A DNA stretch of 64,000 bases from Xenophilus sp. L33 (GTDB lineage: Bacteria > Pseudomonadota > Gammaproteobacteria > Burkholderiales > Burkholderiaceae_C). The stretch is from positions 54,660 to 118,659 of the forward strand of contig NZ_LMUW01000026.1 in NCBI RefSeq assembly GCF_009765735.1. The letters are read 5' to 3'. The notes beneath the pieces are model-generated. The model saw nothing but the letters and a program-made list of their open reading frames with translations. It made no database searches and was not told the DNA's origin. A program made the position numbers and the translations under genes. Positions 1-11,950 of this stretch are shown here, piece by piece. The stretch's first letter is position 1, and every line of letters begins with the position of its first letter.

Positions 1-524
1 AGCGATGACCAGCCGTTGATGCCCGAGGCGTAGACCACCGGGAAGTCGAGCTGTTCGTCGGTCGCGCCGAGCTTGTCGAACAGGTCGAAGGCGGCGTTGA
101 CCACGTAGTCGGGGCGCGCGCCGGGCTTGTCGACCTTGTTGACCACCAGGATCGGCTTCAGGCCGAGCGCCAGCGCCTTCTTGGTGACGAAGCGGGTCTG
201 CGGCATCGGGCCTTCCTGGGCGTCGATCAGCAGCACGACGCCGTCGACCATCGACAGCGCGCGCTCGACCTCGCCGCCGAAGTCCGCGTGGCCCGGGGTG
301 TCGACGATGTTGATGTGCGTGCCCTTCCAGGTCACGGCGCAGTTCTTGGCCAGGATGGTGATGCCGCGTTCTTTCTCGATCGCGTTGTTGTCCATCACGG
401 TGTCGACCACCTTCTCGTGCTCGGCGAAGGTGCCCGACTGGCGCAGCAGCTGGTCGACCATCGTGGTCTTGCCATGGTCCACGTGGGCGATGATGGCGAT
501 GTTGCGAATCTGGTTGGTGCTCAT
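1..524 (-). CDS. typA: GTP-binding ribosome-associated protein TypA/BipA (N-terminal part)
   Basis: Translational GTPase of the EF-G-like TypA/BipA family, which binds 70S ribosomes and helps assembly and stress adaptation. Only the first 174 or so residues are in the window; the gene runs off the left edge. The start ATG (522-524 on the complement) is followed by [21 protein letters not shown], which carries the P-loop AHVDHGKTT. Further on are the switch I stretch [15 protein letters not shown] (G3) and NKVDKPGA (G4), in the order expected for this family. The start overlaps the truB stop as ATGA, so translation is probably coupled. Last visible gene of the rimP-nusA-infB-rbfA-truB operon. 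EF-G and LepA share these motifs, but the N-terminus and [14 protein letters not shown] match TypA best. Confidence 0.95.
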   Translation of the reverse strand, partial: MSTNQIRNIAIIAHVDHGKTTMVDQLLRQSGTFAEHEKVVDTVMDNNAIEKERGITILAKNCAVTWKGTHINIVDTPGHADFGGEVERALSMVDGVVLLIDAQEGPMPQTRFVTKKALALGLKPILVVNKVDKPGARPDYVVNAAFDLFDKLGATDEQLDFPVVYASGINGWSS

Positions 525-1468
525 GGTGTCGCTTCGGTCAAAGGTAATGTCTGCTGGATTTCGATGGGGCTCAGCAAGCGCCCCGGAATGAGTTCGCCGG
601 CCTTCACGTGGGCCGTGCCAAGAAAGGCTTCGGGGTCGCGGCCGAACACCGCGACGGCATCGGCATCGGCCCAGTCGCCGCGTCGGCGCAGGCCGGACAG
701 GAAGCGGCCTGCATCTTCCATGCCGAGCGTGACGCGGGTGTGATTCGCGACCAGCGCCTCGGCAGGCAGCAACGCCGCCAGCCGCTCGTCCTCGGTCATC
801 GCCTCGAGGGCTTCGAGCGTCACGCATTGCGCCGCCTCGAAGTCGCCGGTGGCGGTGCGCCGCAGGAAGCTCAGGTGGGCGCCGCAGCCGAGTGCCTCGC
901 CGATGTCTTCGCCCAGGGTGCGGATATAGGTGCCCTTGCTCACGCGGGCGACGATGCGCAGTTCGTTGTCAGAGATGCGCTCGAGCGCGAGCGAATGGAT
1001 CACCACGTCGCGCACCGCCCGTTCGACCTCGATGCCTTCGCGCGCGTATTCGTAGAGCGGCTTGCCGTCCTTCTTGAGCGCGCTGTGCATCGGCGGCAAC
1101 TGTCGGATCGGGCCGGTGAACCGGGCCCGCACGCGTGCCAGGTCGTCGGCGTCGAGGGCCACCGGGCGCTCGGAGATCACCTCGCCCTCGGCGTCGCCGG
1201 TGGCGGTCTTCACGCCCAGGCGGGCGATCGCCTCGTAGGTCTTGTCGGCGTCCAGGTGCAGTTGGCTGAACTTGGTGGCCGAACCGAAGCACAGCGGCAG
1301 CACGCCGGTCGCCAGCGGATCGAGCGTGCCGGTGTGGCCGGCCTTTTCGGCGCGCAGCAACCACTTGGCCTTCTGCAAGGCCTGGTTGCTGGAGAGACCC
1401 AGCGGTTTGTCGAGCAGCAGCACCCCGTGCACAGGGCGCCGCGGCACCCTGGTGCGTGGCGCGTTCAT
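521..1468 (-). CDS. truB: tRNA pseudouridine-55 synthase TruB
   Basis: Makes pseudouridine 55 in the T-loop of tRNAs. The 315-residue length is normal for the family. The N-terminus has the typical [17 protein letters not shown] stretch. The catalytic aspartate is D50 in [11 protein letters not shown], and the KTYEA and SGTYIR-like (SKGTYIRTL) motifs follow. The C-terminal part after about residue 240 is the weakly conserved PUA-like end. Starts two bases after the rbfA stop and ends in an ATGA overlap with typA, as in other proteobacterial nusA-infB operons. Confidence 0.97.
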   Translation of the reverse strand: MNAPRTRVPRRPVHGVLLLDKPLGLSSNQALQKAKWLLRAEKAGHTGTLDPLATGVLPLCFGSATKFSQLHLDADKTYEAIARLGVKTATGDAEGEVISERPVALDADDLARVRARFTGPIRQLPPMHSALKKDGKPLYEYAREGIEVERAVRDVVIHSLALERISDNELRIVARVSKGTYIRTLGEDIGEALGCGAHLSFLRRTATGDFEAAQCVTLEALEAMTEDERLAALLPAEALVANHTRVTLGMEDAGRFLSGLRRRGDWADADAVAVFGRDPEAFLGTAHVKAGELIPGRLLSPIEIQQTLPLTEATP

Positions 1469-1470
1469 CT

Positions 1471-1842
1471 TCAGTCGTCTTTGGAACGTGAAGCGACGGC
1501 CTGGGCAATCAGCGCATTCATGTCGGCCGCACGCTCGGTGGTGCGGTCGAACTGGAAGTGCAGGGTCGGCACGGTGTGGATGTGCAGGCGCTTGAAGAGC
1601 CCGTTGCGCAGGAAGCCGGCCGCCTGGTTGAGCGCCTCGGTGGTCTCCACCGGGTCGCCCACCAGGAGGCTGAAGAAGACCTTCGCATGCGCGTAGTCGG
1701 GCGTGACCTCGACCGCCTGGATCGTCACCATGCCCACCCGCGGGTCCTTCAACTCGCGCGCGATCAGCTCCGTCAGATCGCGCTGGATCTGATCGGCGAC
1801 CTTGAACGCGCGGTTCGGCGCTGCGGCTTTTCTCTTGGGCAT
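1471..1842 (-). CDS. rbfA: 30S ribosome-binding factor RbfA
   Basis: Small KH-fold protein that binds the 30S subunit and helps 16S rRNA 5'-end maturation. I take the ATG at 1842 ([20 protein letters not shown]), giving 123 residues. Upstream in-frame codons would run into the infB C-terminal coding region and give a non-family N-terminus. The family signature is visible as [12 protein letters not shown], then [13 protein letters not shown] and [15 protein letters not shown]. Lies 22 bases after infB and two bases before truB in the same operon. Confidence 0.96.
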   Translation of the reverse strand: MPKRKAAAPNRAFKVADQIQRDLTELIARELKDPRVGMVTIQAVEVTPDYAHAKVFFSLLVGDPVETTEALNQAAGFLRNGLFKRLHIHTVPTLHFQFDRTTERAADMNALIAQAVASRSKDD

Positions 1843-1864
1843 GGCCCGGGTCGCATCGGTCGCC

Positions 1865-4777
<2,913 letters not shown>

Positions 4778-4801
4778 ATTGGTTTCGTGCCTCCATGACC
4801 G

Positions 4802-6286
4802 TCACTCTTGGCCGGCGAACCAATGTTCGCGGGCTTTCAAGATCAGGTGCTTGGCCTCATCGGCGCTCTGGCCGGTGATTTCGGTGAGTTCATCGACCGC
4901 GAGGTCGGCCAGGTCGTCGCGGGTGTGCACGCCCGCCTCGGCCAATTTCGGGATGAGGGCCGCATCGAGCCCGTCGAGGTCGCGCAGGTCCTGCGAGACG
5001 CTCTCGACGTTTTCTTCACGGGCGATTTCGGCGGTCAACAGCGCATCCTTGGCGCGCGAGCGCAGCTCGTTGATGGTGTCTTCGTCGAAGCTCTCGATCT
5101 CCAGCAGTTCGGAGATCGGCACGTAGGCCACTTCTTCGAGGCTGGTGAAACCTTCGTTGATCAGGATGTCGGCGATTTCCTCGTCGACGTCGAGCTTCTC
5201 CATGAAGAGCTTGCGGCTGGCGTCGGTCTCGCTCGCCTGCTTCTGGGCCGACTCGTTGGCGTCCATGATGTTGATCTTCCAGCCGGTCAGGTCGGAGGCG
5301 AGCCTCACGTTCTGGCCGCCGCGGCCGATCGCGATCGCGAGGTTCTCCTCGTCGACCACCACGTCCATCGCGTGCTTTTCCTCGTCGACCACGATCGACG
5401 AGACATTGGCCGGCGCCAGGGCGCCGATCACGAACTGGGCCGGGTCCTCGCTCCACAGCACGATGTCGACGCGCTCGCCGGCCAGCTCGTTGGTGACCGC
5501 GTTCACGCGGGTGCCGCGCACGCCGACGCAGGTGCCGATCGGGTCGACCCGCTTGTCGTGCGAGAGCACCGCGATCTTGGCGCGCGAACCGGGGTCGCGG
5601 GCGCAGCTCTTGATCTCGAGCAGGCCCTGCTCGATCTCGGGCACTTCCTGGCGGAACAGCTCGATCATGAATTCGGGTGCCGAGCGCGACAGGATGATCG
5701 GCGCGCCGCGCAGCGTCAGGTCGACTTCCATGATCATGGCCCGCACGCGGTCGCCGTTGCGCAGGTTTTCCTTGGCGATCATCTCGCTGCGGCGCAGGCG
5801 CCCTTCGACGCGGCCGGCCTCCACGATGATGTCGCCCTTGTCCAGGCGCTTGACGGTGCCGGTGAAGATCTTCTCGCCGCGCGACATGAAGTCGTTGAGC
5901 AGCATCTCGCGCTCGGCGTCGCGGATCTTCTGCAGGATCACCTGCTTGGCGGCCATGGCGCCGATGCGGCCGATCGGCACGGAGTCGACCGCTTCCTCGA
6001 TGTATTCGTCGACCAGGATGTCGGGCATCTCTTCCTTGGCCTCGAACAGCAGGATTTCCTGGTCGGGCAGCTGCAGGCCGGCCTCGTCCGGCACCACGTG
6101 CCAGCGGCGGAAGGTCTCGTAGTCGCCGCTGTCACGGTCGACGGCGACGCGAATGTCCACGTCGCCCTGATAGAGCTTCTTGGTGGCTTGCGCCAAGGCG
6201 GACTCGACCGCGCCGAAGACCACGTCGCGTTCGACGTTCTTCTCGCGCGAGATCGCATCCACCAACATCAACATTTCGCGATTCAT
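4802..6286 (-). CDS. nusA: Transcription termination/antitermination protein NusA
   Basis: RNA polymerase-binding factor that modulates pausing, intrinsic termination and rRNA antitermination. 494 residues, matching E. coli-type NusA. The order is an N-terminal RNAP-binding domain ([18 protein letters not shown]), an S1 domain around residues 135-200 ([16 protein letters not shown]), and KH1/KH2 domains with [14 protein letters not shown] and [14 protein letters not shown]. Two C-terminal helix-hairpin-helix acidic repeats follow, near residues 365-430 and 440-490. Starts 17 bases after the rimP stop. A terminator hairpin in the operon leader is a plausible autoregulation target. Confidence 0.98.
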   Translation of the reverse strand: MNREMLMLVDAISREKNVERDVVFGAVESALAQATKKLYQGDVDIRVAVDRDSGDYETFRRWHVVPDEAGLQLPDQEILLFEAKEEMPDILVDEYIEEAVDSVPIGRIGAMAAKQVILQKIRDAEREMLLNDFMSRGEKIFTGTVKRLDKGDIIVEAGRVEGRLRRSEMIAKENLRNGDRVRAMIMEVDLTLRGAPIILSRSAPEFMIELFRQEVPEIEQGLLEIKSCARDPGSRAKIAVLSHDKRVDPIGTCVGVRGTRVNAVTNELAGERVDIVLWSEDPAQFVIGALAPANVSSIVVDEEKHAMDVVVDEENLAIAIGRGGQNVRLASDLTGWKINIMDANESAQKQASETDASRKLFMEKLDVDEEIADILINEGFTSLEEVAYVPISELLEIESFDEDTINELRSRAKDALLTAEIAREENVESVSQDLRDLDGLDAALIPKLAEAGVHTRDDLADLAVDELTEITGQSADEAKHLILKAREHWFAGQE

Positions 6287-6303
6287 GCCACCACTCTCCT
6301 CGT

Positions 6304-6918
6304 TCAGTCCGACACCTGCGTGTCAGGTTTGGGCCTGCGCCCATTGAAATCCACTATCGGGGCCAGCCGCGCGTCGCGCAGCTCGTCCAATGCAAAACCG
6401 AGCGCCTGCAACGGTGCGGGCACGCGCTTCTTGCTGATCTTCTGTCCGGGCTTTGCGGCCGGTTCCTCGCTCCAGACGATCTGCCATCCGGGCGTGCCGT
6501 CTGCGGCTGCGACGCGCTCCAGCGTGCCGCGAAACTTCTTGCGGTTGGCCGCCACCTGGCCGCCGGCCGCCGCGCCCATCGGCGCCTTCAGCGTGATGTC
6601 GACCACCTGGCCGGCGAAACGCTCGAAATCCTGTTCGTGACGCAACGGCCGATCGATGCCTGGCGATGACACCTCGAGCCGCTTGTAGTCGGCGCCGTCG
6701 ACCTCCAGGGCGAACTGCAGCTGCCGCGTGACCTTCTCGCAATCCTCGACCGTGACGGAAGCCTCTGCAACGGCGTCGGAAGTACCACCTTCGGAACTGG
6801 GGGCGGTCCAGGGCAAATCAATCGTGACGCGCAGCAATCCCCCGGCCGACCGTTCGATCTCGACCAGGTCGTAGCCGAGGCCGGCCACGGTTTGTTCCAC
6901 TGTCTGCTGCAATGCCAC
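6304..6918 (-). CDS. rimP: Ribosome maturation factor RimP
   Basis: Needed for 30S subunit maturation. I choose a GTG start at 6918 ([23 protein letters not shown]), giving 204 residues. The family normally begins with this segment, and the 14 residues upstream (MRRTGSKPKGEQRH) look like leader sequence. The conserved [12 protein letters not shown] motif sits near the middle. The region after it ([20 protein letters not shown]) is longer than in E. coli RimP, as is common in Burkholderiales. First gene of the operon with nusA and infB. Confidence 0.93.
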   Translation of the reverse strand: MALQQTVEQTVAGLGYDLVEIERSAGGLLRVTIDLPWTAPSSEGGTSDAVAEASVTVEDCEKVTRQLQFALEVDGADYKRLEVSSPGIDRPLRHEQDFERFAGQVVDITLKAPMGAAAGGQVAANRKKFRGTLERVAAADGTPGWQIVWSEEPAAKPGQKISKKRVPAPLQALGFALDELRDARLAPIVDFNGRRPKPDTQVSD

Positions 6919-6978
6919 GTGTCTTTGTTCGCCTTTTGGTTTGCTCCCGGTTCGCCGCACCGGTGAAATGCATCGACC

Positions 6979-7010
6979 AAAAAAAACGGGCGGTTGGTAC
7001 CCGCCCGTTT
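6979..7010 (-). terminator. Strong intrinsic terminator hairpin upstream of rimP
   Basis: Read on the minus strand, AAACGGGCGG (7010-7001) and CCGCCCGTTT (6993-6984) form a perfect 10-bp stem with a 7-base loop. The GC stem is followed by a run of eight U residues (6986-6979). Outer bases CGACC (7015-7011) and GGTCG (6978-6974) can extend the pairing around the U-tract. It lies 50 bases after the MFS gene stop and 60 bases before the rimP start. It could therefore end the MFS transcript or act as a leader attenuator of the rimP operon. Confidence 0.88.
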
Positions 7011-7025
7011 GGTCGTGAGCCTCGA

Positions 7026-7031
7026 ATTATA
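7026..7031 (-). promoter_or_regulatory. Candidate -10 box TATAAT for the rimP operon
   Basis: A perfect TATAAT on the minus strand in an AT-rich island between the MFS stop (7060) and the terminator hairpin (7010). I see no good -35 hexamer at 16-18 bases upstream (sequence there is near CCAGCT), so the assignment is tentative. If it is active, transcription would start near 7019 and read straight into the terminator before reaching rimP. Confidence 0.4.
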
Positions 7032-7059
7032 TGCCAAATGCTTAACGAAGCTGGGGTTT

Positions 7060-8274
7060 CTACGCCCGCAAACCCGCTTGCGGCGCCCTCGCACGCCCGC
7101 CGACCCATGCAAAAAGCAGGGCCCCGAGCGCCAGCGCCGCCGCGGCGACGAGCAGCGGCAGCGCAAAAGTACCGGTCTTTTGCGCCAGCGGTGCAGCAAA
7201 AAGCGGGCCCAGGATCTGGCCGACGCCGTAGGACGCGGTCGCGTACCCCATGAGCCCGGCCGAGGCGTTGCCGCGGAGCCGACGCGATTCGCGCATCGCG
7301 TACAGGGTGATGGCGGTGAAGGGCGCCCCCAGCAGCACGCTGGCCAGCATGAAGCCGGCCACCGTCGGCCAGACCACCGACAGCAGCACGCCGATCGCCT
7401 GCAGCGTGTAGCCGGCGGCCATCAGCCAGCGGTTGTCCCAGTGCAGCGGCGCCCGCGCGCCGATCAGCGCGCCGACGATGATCGCCAGCCCGACCAGCGG
7501 CCAGAAGAGATCCGGCCAGGGCGAACCCGGCAGCGCCTGCCGGGCGATCACCGGCAGGAAGGTGGCGCTGATGATGTAGCCGAAGCCGGCGATGCCGTAG
7601 AGGGCGATCAGCCAGCGGGCGTCGTTGCGGGCAGCCGGTGCGATCGCGGCCGTGGCCGGAGCGGCTTGGGCCGCCGGCGTGGCAGCGGCAGGCAGGGCCG
7701 CCCCCGCCCCGTCCCCGAACACCCGCCAGATCCCCGCCAGCGCCAACAGCGACAGCAGCCCGAAGGCGATCCAGCCCGCGCTCGATCCCCAGCGGTCGAC
7801 CGCGCCGCCGAGCAGCCCGGTGACCACGATTCCGACGCCCGGCCCGGTGTAGATCACGCCTGCCAGCGCCGGCGAGCCGGTCTCCGCCAGCCGCCTGAGG
7901 CCCCAGCCGGAGGCGAAGACGAAGGTCCAGGCGCTGACGATGCCGGCGGCGCCGCGCAGCGCGCCCCAGAGCGTGAGGTGCTGCACCAGACCCATGCCGA
8001 TCAGGAGCGCGGCGGTGGCGACCAGGCCGCTGCGCACCATGCCGGCCGGCCGGGCGCGGATCCAGGCGCAGCTGAGCGCGCCGACGAAGTAGCCCAGGTA
8101 GTTGAGCGAAGCCAGCACGCCGCCGGCGGCGAGGTCCAGCTTGCCTTCGTGCAGCATGATCGGCAGCAGCGGCGTGAAGGCGAAGCGGCCGAAGCCCATC
8201 GCCACCGCCAGGGCCAGCATGCAGGCCATCGCCGCGCGCCAGGCGCCGCGCCTGTCGTAGCCGGTCGTCGTCAT
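7060..8274 (-). CDS. YbfB/YjiJ-type MFS transporter
   Basis: Twelve-helix major facilitator superfamily permease of 404 residues; substrate unknown. The N-terminus (ACMLALAVAMGFGRFAFTPL, then SLNYLGYFVGAL) matches the YbfB/YjiJ (MFS_4) group. Hydrophobic segments alternate with short charged loops throughout, and a hydrophilic Ala/Pro-rich central loop near residues 185-215 separates the two six-helix halves. Its ATG at 8274 is 10 bases after the yejF stop on the same strand, so it probably shares the yej transcript. This could mean uptake of peptides coupled to efflux or uptake of another metabolite. That link is inference. Confidence 0.88.
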   Translation of the reverse strand: MTTTGYDRRGAWRAAMACMLALAVAMGFGRFAFTPLLPIMLHEGKLDLAAGGVLASLNYLGYFVGALSCAWIRARPAGMVRSGLVATAALLIGMGLVQHLTLWGALRGAAGIVSAWTFVFASGWGLRRLAETGSPALAGVIYTGPGVGIVVTGLLGGAVDRWGSSAGWIAFGLLSLLALAGIWRVFGDGAGAALPAAATPAAQAAPATAAIAPAARNDARWLIALYGIAGFGYIISATFLPVIARQALPGSPWPDLFWPLVGLAIIVGALIGARAPLHWDNRWLMAAGYTLQAIGVLLSVVWPTVAGFMLASVLLGAPFTAITLYAMRESRRLRGNASAGLMGYATASYGVGQILGPLFAAPLAQKTGTFALPLLVAAAALALGALLFAWVGGRARAPQAGLRA

Positions 8275-8284
8275 GTCCGGGCCT

Positions 8285-9886
8285 TCACAGCAGCGCGGCG
8301 GCGACCAGCTGCCGGGTGTAGGGATGCGTCGGCGCGTCCAGCACCCGGTCGACCGGGCCCGATTCCAGGATGGCGCCGTCCTTCATGACGATCACCTCGT
8401 GGGCCATCGCCCGGATCACCTCCACGTCGTGGGTGATCAGCAGGTAGCTGAGGCCCAGTTCGCGCTGCAGCCGCTGCAGGAGGCCCAGCACCTGCTTCTG
8501 GATGGTGACGTCGAGCGCGCTGGTCGGCTCGTCCAGCACCAGCAGCTTCGGCTCGACGATCAGCGCCCGGGCGATCGCCAGCCGCTGGCGCTGGCCGCCG
8601 GAGAATTCGTGCGGATAGCGCGCCAGCAGGGCCGGGAACTGCGCCTCGCCGAGGCCGACCGCGTCCAGCGCCTCCAGCGCGCGGGCGCGGCGGGCGGCGG
8701 TCGTCAGGCGCGGGCCGTGCACCGTTAGGCCCTCGCCGACGATCTCCTCGACCGTCATGCGCGGCGACAGCGACGAGAACGGATCCTGGAACACCACCTG
8801 CATCAGCCGCCGCAGCGACCGGTCGCTGGCGCCGCCTTCGGCCCAGCGGCGACCCGCGACCTGCAGGCTGCCCTGGTGCTTCAGGAGGCCCAGCGCCGCC
8901 AGCGCCAGGGTCGACTTGCCGGAGCCGGATTCGCCGACCACCCCGAGCGTCTGCCCCGGCGCGATCGAGAAGTCGGCGCCCTGCACCGCCACGAATTCGC
9001 CCTTGCGGAACCAGCCGGCGAAGCCCGGCCGCGGCACCGGATAGATCACCCGCAGCGCCTTCGCCTCCAGCACCGGCTCGCCGCCGATCGCGACCGGCGC
9101 GACGTCGCGGGTCGGACGGCTGTCGATCAGCCGGCGGGTGTAGGGATGCTGCGGCGCGCCGAACACCGTGTCGACGGCGCCATGCTCCACGATGAAGCCG
9201 TTCTCCATCACCGCCACGCGGTCGGCGAAGCGATGCACCAGGTTGAGGTCGTGCGTGATCAGCAGCACCGCCATGCCGTACTTGTGCTGCAGGCCGGCCA
9301 GCAGCTCGAGGATCTGGGCGCGCACCGTGACGTCGAGCGCGGTGGTCGGTTCGTCGGCCAGCAGCAGCCGCGGCCGGCAGGCCAATGCCATCGCGATCAT
9401 CGCGCGCTGCCGCTGGCCGCCCGACAGCTGGTGCGGATAGGCCCGCGCCCGCCGCGCCGGCTCCGGGATGCCGGTGTCGGCCAGGAGCTGCACCGCCGCC
9501 TCGTGGGCCTCGCGGGACGACATCGCCTGGTGCAGCTCCAGCACCTCGGCGATCTGATCGCCGATGGTGTAGAGCGCGTTCAGCGCGGTCATCGGTTCCT
9601 GGAAGATCATCGCGATCTCCTTGCCGCGGACCGCGCGCAGTTCGCGTTCGGGCAGGGCCAGGAGGTCGCGCGGCGCACCCTCGCCTTCGAACATCGCCCG
9701 CCCCGACAGCCGCGCGTTCTGCGCCAGCCGCAGCAGGCTCAGCGCGGTCACCGTCTTGCCGGAGCCCGATTCGCCGACCAGCGCCAGCTTCTCGCCCGGC
9801 GCGATCGCGAAGTCGATGCCGTGCACCACCTCCTTGTCGCCGAAGGCGATGCGCAAGCCCTCGACCTGCAACAGGCTGGCGCTCAT
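8285..9886 (-). CDS. yejF: Oligopeptide ABC transporter, double ATP-binding protein YejF
   Basis: Fused pair of ABC ATPase domains that energises the YejABEF peptide importer (in E. coli also the microcin C entry route). I take the ATG at 9886 ([20 protein letters not shown]), which overlaps the yejE stop as ATGA and gives 533 residues, close to the 529 of E. coli YejF. Two Walker A motifs ([20 protein letters not shown]) and two signature/Walker B pairs ([15 protein letters not shown]...[12 protein letters not shown] and [15 protein letters not shown]...[12 protein letters not shown]) are present. The C-terminal HPYTRQLV stretch is typical of Opp/Dpp-type ATPases. Confidence 0.95.
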   Translation of the reverse strand: MSASLLQVEGLRIAFGDKEVVHGIDFAIAPGEKLALVGESGSGKTVTALSLLRLAQNARLSGRAMFEGEGAPRDLLALPERELRAVRGKEIAMIFQEPMTALNALYTIGDQIAEVLELHQAMSSREAHEAAVQLLADTGIPEPARRARAYPHQLSGGQRQRAMIAMALACRPRLLLADEPTTALDVTVRAQILELLAGLQHKYGMAVLLITHDLNLVHRFADRVAVMENGFIVEHGAVDTVFGAPQHPYTRRLIDSRPTRDVAPVAIGGEPVLEAKALRVIYPVPRPGFAGWFRKGEFVAVQGADFSIAPGQTLGVVGESGSGKSTLALAALGLLKHQGSLQVAGRRWAEGGASDRSLRRLMQVVFQDPFSSLSPRMTVEEIVGEGLTVHGPRLTTAARRARALEALDAVGLGEAQFPALLARYPHEFSGGQRQRLAIARALIVEPKLLVLDEPTSALDVTIQKQVLGLLQRLQRELGLSYLLITHDVEVIRAMAHEVIVMKDGAILESGPVDRVLDAPTHPYTRQLVAAALL

Positions 9887-10923
9887 CGGTCGGCCTTGCG
9901 CGGATCGAGCGCGTCGCGCAGCGCGTCGCCCATGAAGGTGAGCAGCATCAGGGTCAGCACCAGCACCGCGAAGGTGGAAAGGGAGATCCACCAGGCGTCG
10001 ATGTTGGCCTTGCCCTGGCTCAACAGCTCGCCGAGCGACGGCGTGCCGGGCGGAACGCCGAGGCCGAGGAAGTCGAGCGAGGTCAGCGCCAGGATCGCGC
10101 CGCTCATGCGAAACGGCAGGAAGGTCACCACCGGCGTCATGCTGTTGGGCAGGATGTGCTTCCACATGATCTGCAGGTTGCCGACACCGAGCGCGCGGGC
10201 GGCGCGCACGTAGTCCATCTGCCGGTTGCGCAGGAATTCGGCGCGCACGTAGTCCGACAGGCCCATCCAGCCGAACAGGCTCAGCAGGATCACCAGCAGC
10301 GCCACGTTCTGCGCGAAGATCGCCGCGAAGATGATCAGCAGGTACAGCTCCGGCATCGAGCTCCAGATCTCGATGACGCGCTGGAAGCCCAGGTCGATCC
10401 AGCCGGCGAAGAAGCCCTGCACCGCGCCCGCCGCGACGCCCAGCACGGTGCCGATCGCGGTCAGCGCCAGACCGAAGAGCACGCTCACCCGAAAGCCGTA
10501 GATCAGCTGCGCCAGCAGGTCGCGGCCGCGGTCGTCGGTGCCGAGCCAGTTGTCGCGCGTCGGCGGCGCCGGGCTCGGCGATTTGGCGAAGTAGTTGATC
10601 GTGCTCGGGCCGTAAGTGTTGGGCGCGTAGACCGCCCAGTTGCCGTGGGTCGTGATGCGCTCGCGGATGAACGGGTCGAGGTAGTCGGCGGGCGTCTCGA
10701 AGTCGCCGCCGAAGGTCTTCTCCGAATAGGCGTGGAACACCGGGAAGTAGACCTGGCCTTCGTAGCGCATCACCAGCGGCCGGTCGGTCGACAGCACTTC
10801 GGCGAACAGGCTCGCCACCACCATCACGACGAACAGCACCAGGCTCCAGTAGCCCAGCCGGTTGCGCTTGAAACGCTGCCAGGCGCGACGGCCCGGGCTG
10901 AGGGACACCGGCGCGTCAGTCAA
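9883..10923 (-). CDS. yejE: Oligopeptide ABC transporter permease YejE
   Basis: Inner-membrane permease of the Yej peptide importer, 346 residues. One N-terminal membrane helix (LVLFVVMVVASLFAEVL) is followed by a long periplasmic stretch with the family landmarks FPVFHAYSEKTFGGDF and NWLGTDDRGRDLLAQLIYGFR. Five further membrane segments follow, with the ATPase-contacting EAA-type loop in the YVRAARALGVGNLQIMWKHILPN region. Its start overlaps the yejB stop by eight bases. Confidence 0.95.
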   Translation of the reverse strand: MTDAPVSLSPGRRAWQRFKRNRLGYWSLVLFVVMVVASLFAEVLSTDRPLVMRYEGQVYFPVFHAYSEKTFGGDFETPADYLDPFIRERITTHGNWAVYAPNTYGPSTINYFAKSPSPAPPTRDNWLGTDDRGRDLLAQLIYGFRVSVLFGLALTAIGTVLGVAAGAVQGFFAGWIDLGFQRVIEIWSSMPELYLLIIFAAIFAQNVALLVILLSLFGWMGLSDYVRAEFLRNRQMDYVRAARALGVGNLQIMWKHILPNSMTPVVTFLPFRMSGAILALTSLDFLGLGVPPGTPSLGELLSQGKANIDAWWISLSTFAVLVLTLMLLTFMGDALRDALDPRKADR

Positions 10924-11944
10924 ACTTCACCCTCGGATCGACCCAGACGTAGCAGAGATCGGACACCAGCTTGGTGAACAGGCCGATCAAGGTGAACACG
11001 TAGAGCGTGCCCAGCACCACCGGGTAGTCGCGCCGGATCACGCTCTCGTAGCCCAGCAGGCCCAGGCCGTCGAGCGAGAACAGCGTCTCGATCAGCAGCG
11101 AGCCGGCGAAGAAGGCACCGACGAAGGCCGCCGGCAGGCCTGTGATGATCGGGATCAGCGCATTGCGAAAGACGTGCTTCCACAGCACCTGCCGCTCGCC
11201 CAGGCCCTTGGCGCGCGCGGTCAGCACGTATTGCTTGCGGATCTCTTCGAGGAAGGCGTTCTTGGTGAGCATCGCGGTCACCGCGAAGCTGCCGATCACC
11301 ATGGCGGTCACCGGCAGCGTGATGTGCCAGAGGTAGTCGACGATGCGCGCGCCCCAGTTCATCTCGTCCCAGTTGGCCGAGGTCAGCCCGCGCAGCGGGA
11401 ACCACTGCAGCTGCCCGCCGAAGACCACCAGCAGCGCCACGCCCAGCACGAAGCCCGGTATCGCGTAGCCGACCAGGATCAGCAAGGTGGTCGCCAGGTC
11501 GAAGCGCGTGCCGGCGCGCACCGCCTTGGCCACGCCCAGCGGCACCGCCACGCCGTAGCTGATGAAGAAGGTCCACATGCCCAGGCTGATCGACACCGGC
11601 AGCTTCTCGAGGATCAGGCTCCAGACGCTCTTGTTCTGGAAGAAGCTCTTGCCCAGGTCGAAGCGCACGTACTGCCGCAGCATGATCCAGAGGCGCTCGG
11701 GCGCCGACTTGTCGAAGCCGTAGAGCGCCTTGATCTCGGCCAGCCGCTTCGGATCGACGCCCTGGCTGCCGCGGTAGTTGGAGCCGCCCGACTCGACGCC
11801 GCCGCGGGTGCCGGCACGCGCCTCGGCCATGTACTGCTCGACCGGTCCGCCCGGCACGAACTGGGTCACCACGAAGGTCACTACCAGCACCCCGAGCAGG
11901 GTCGGGATGAACAGCAGCAGGCGCTTGAGGATGTAGGCGAACAT
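10916..11944 (-). CDS. yejB: Oligopeptide ABC transporter permease YejB
   Basis: Second inner-membrane permease of the importer, 342 residues. It starts with the DppB/OppB-type helix MFAYILKRLLLFIPTLLGVL and then FVPGGPVEQ. It continues with the family-specific insert around GVDPKRLAEIKALYGFD, the FDLGKSFF motif and a late EAA loop (YVLTARAKGLGERQVLWKHV). The start lies six bases after the yejA stop, so it belongs to one yejABEF unit. Confidence 0.95.
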   Translation of the reverse strand: MFAYILKRLLLFIPTLLGVLVVTFVVTQFVPGGPVEQYMAEARAGTRGGVESGGSNYRGSQGVDPKRLAEIKALYGFDKSAPERLWIMLRQYVRFDLGKSFFQNKSVWSLILEKLPVSISLGMWTFFISYGVAVPLGVAKAVRAGTRFDLATTLLILVGYAIPGFVLGVALLVVFGGQLQWFPLRGLTSANWDEMNWGARIVDYLWHITLPVTAMVIGSFAVTAMLTKNAFLEEIRKQYVLTARAKGLGERQVLWKHVFRNALIPIITGLPAAFVGAFFAGSLLIETLFSLDGLGLLGYESVIRRDYPVVLGTLYVFTLIGLFTKLVSDLCYVWVDPRVKFD

Positions 11945-11950
11945 GCGGTC

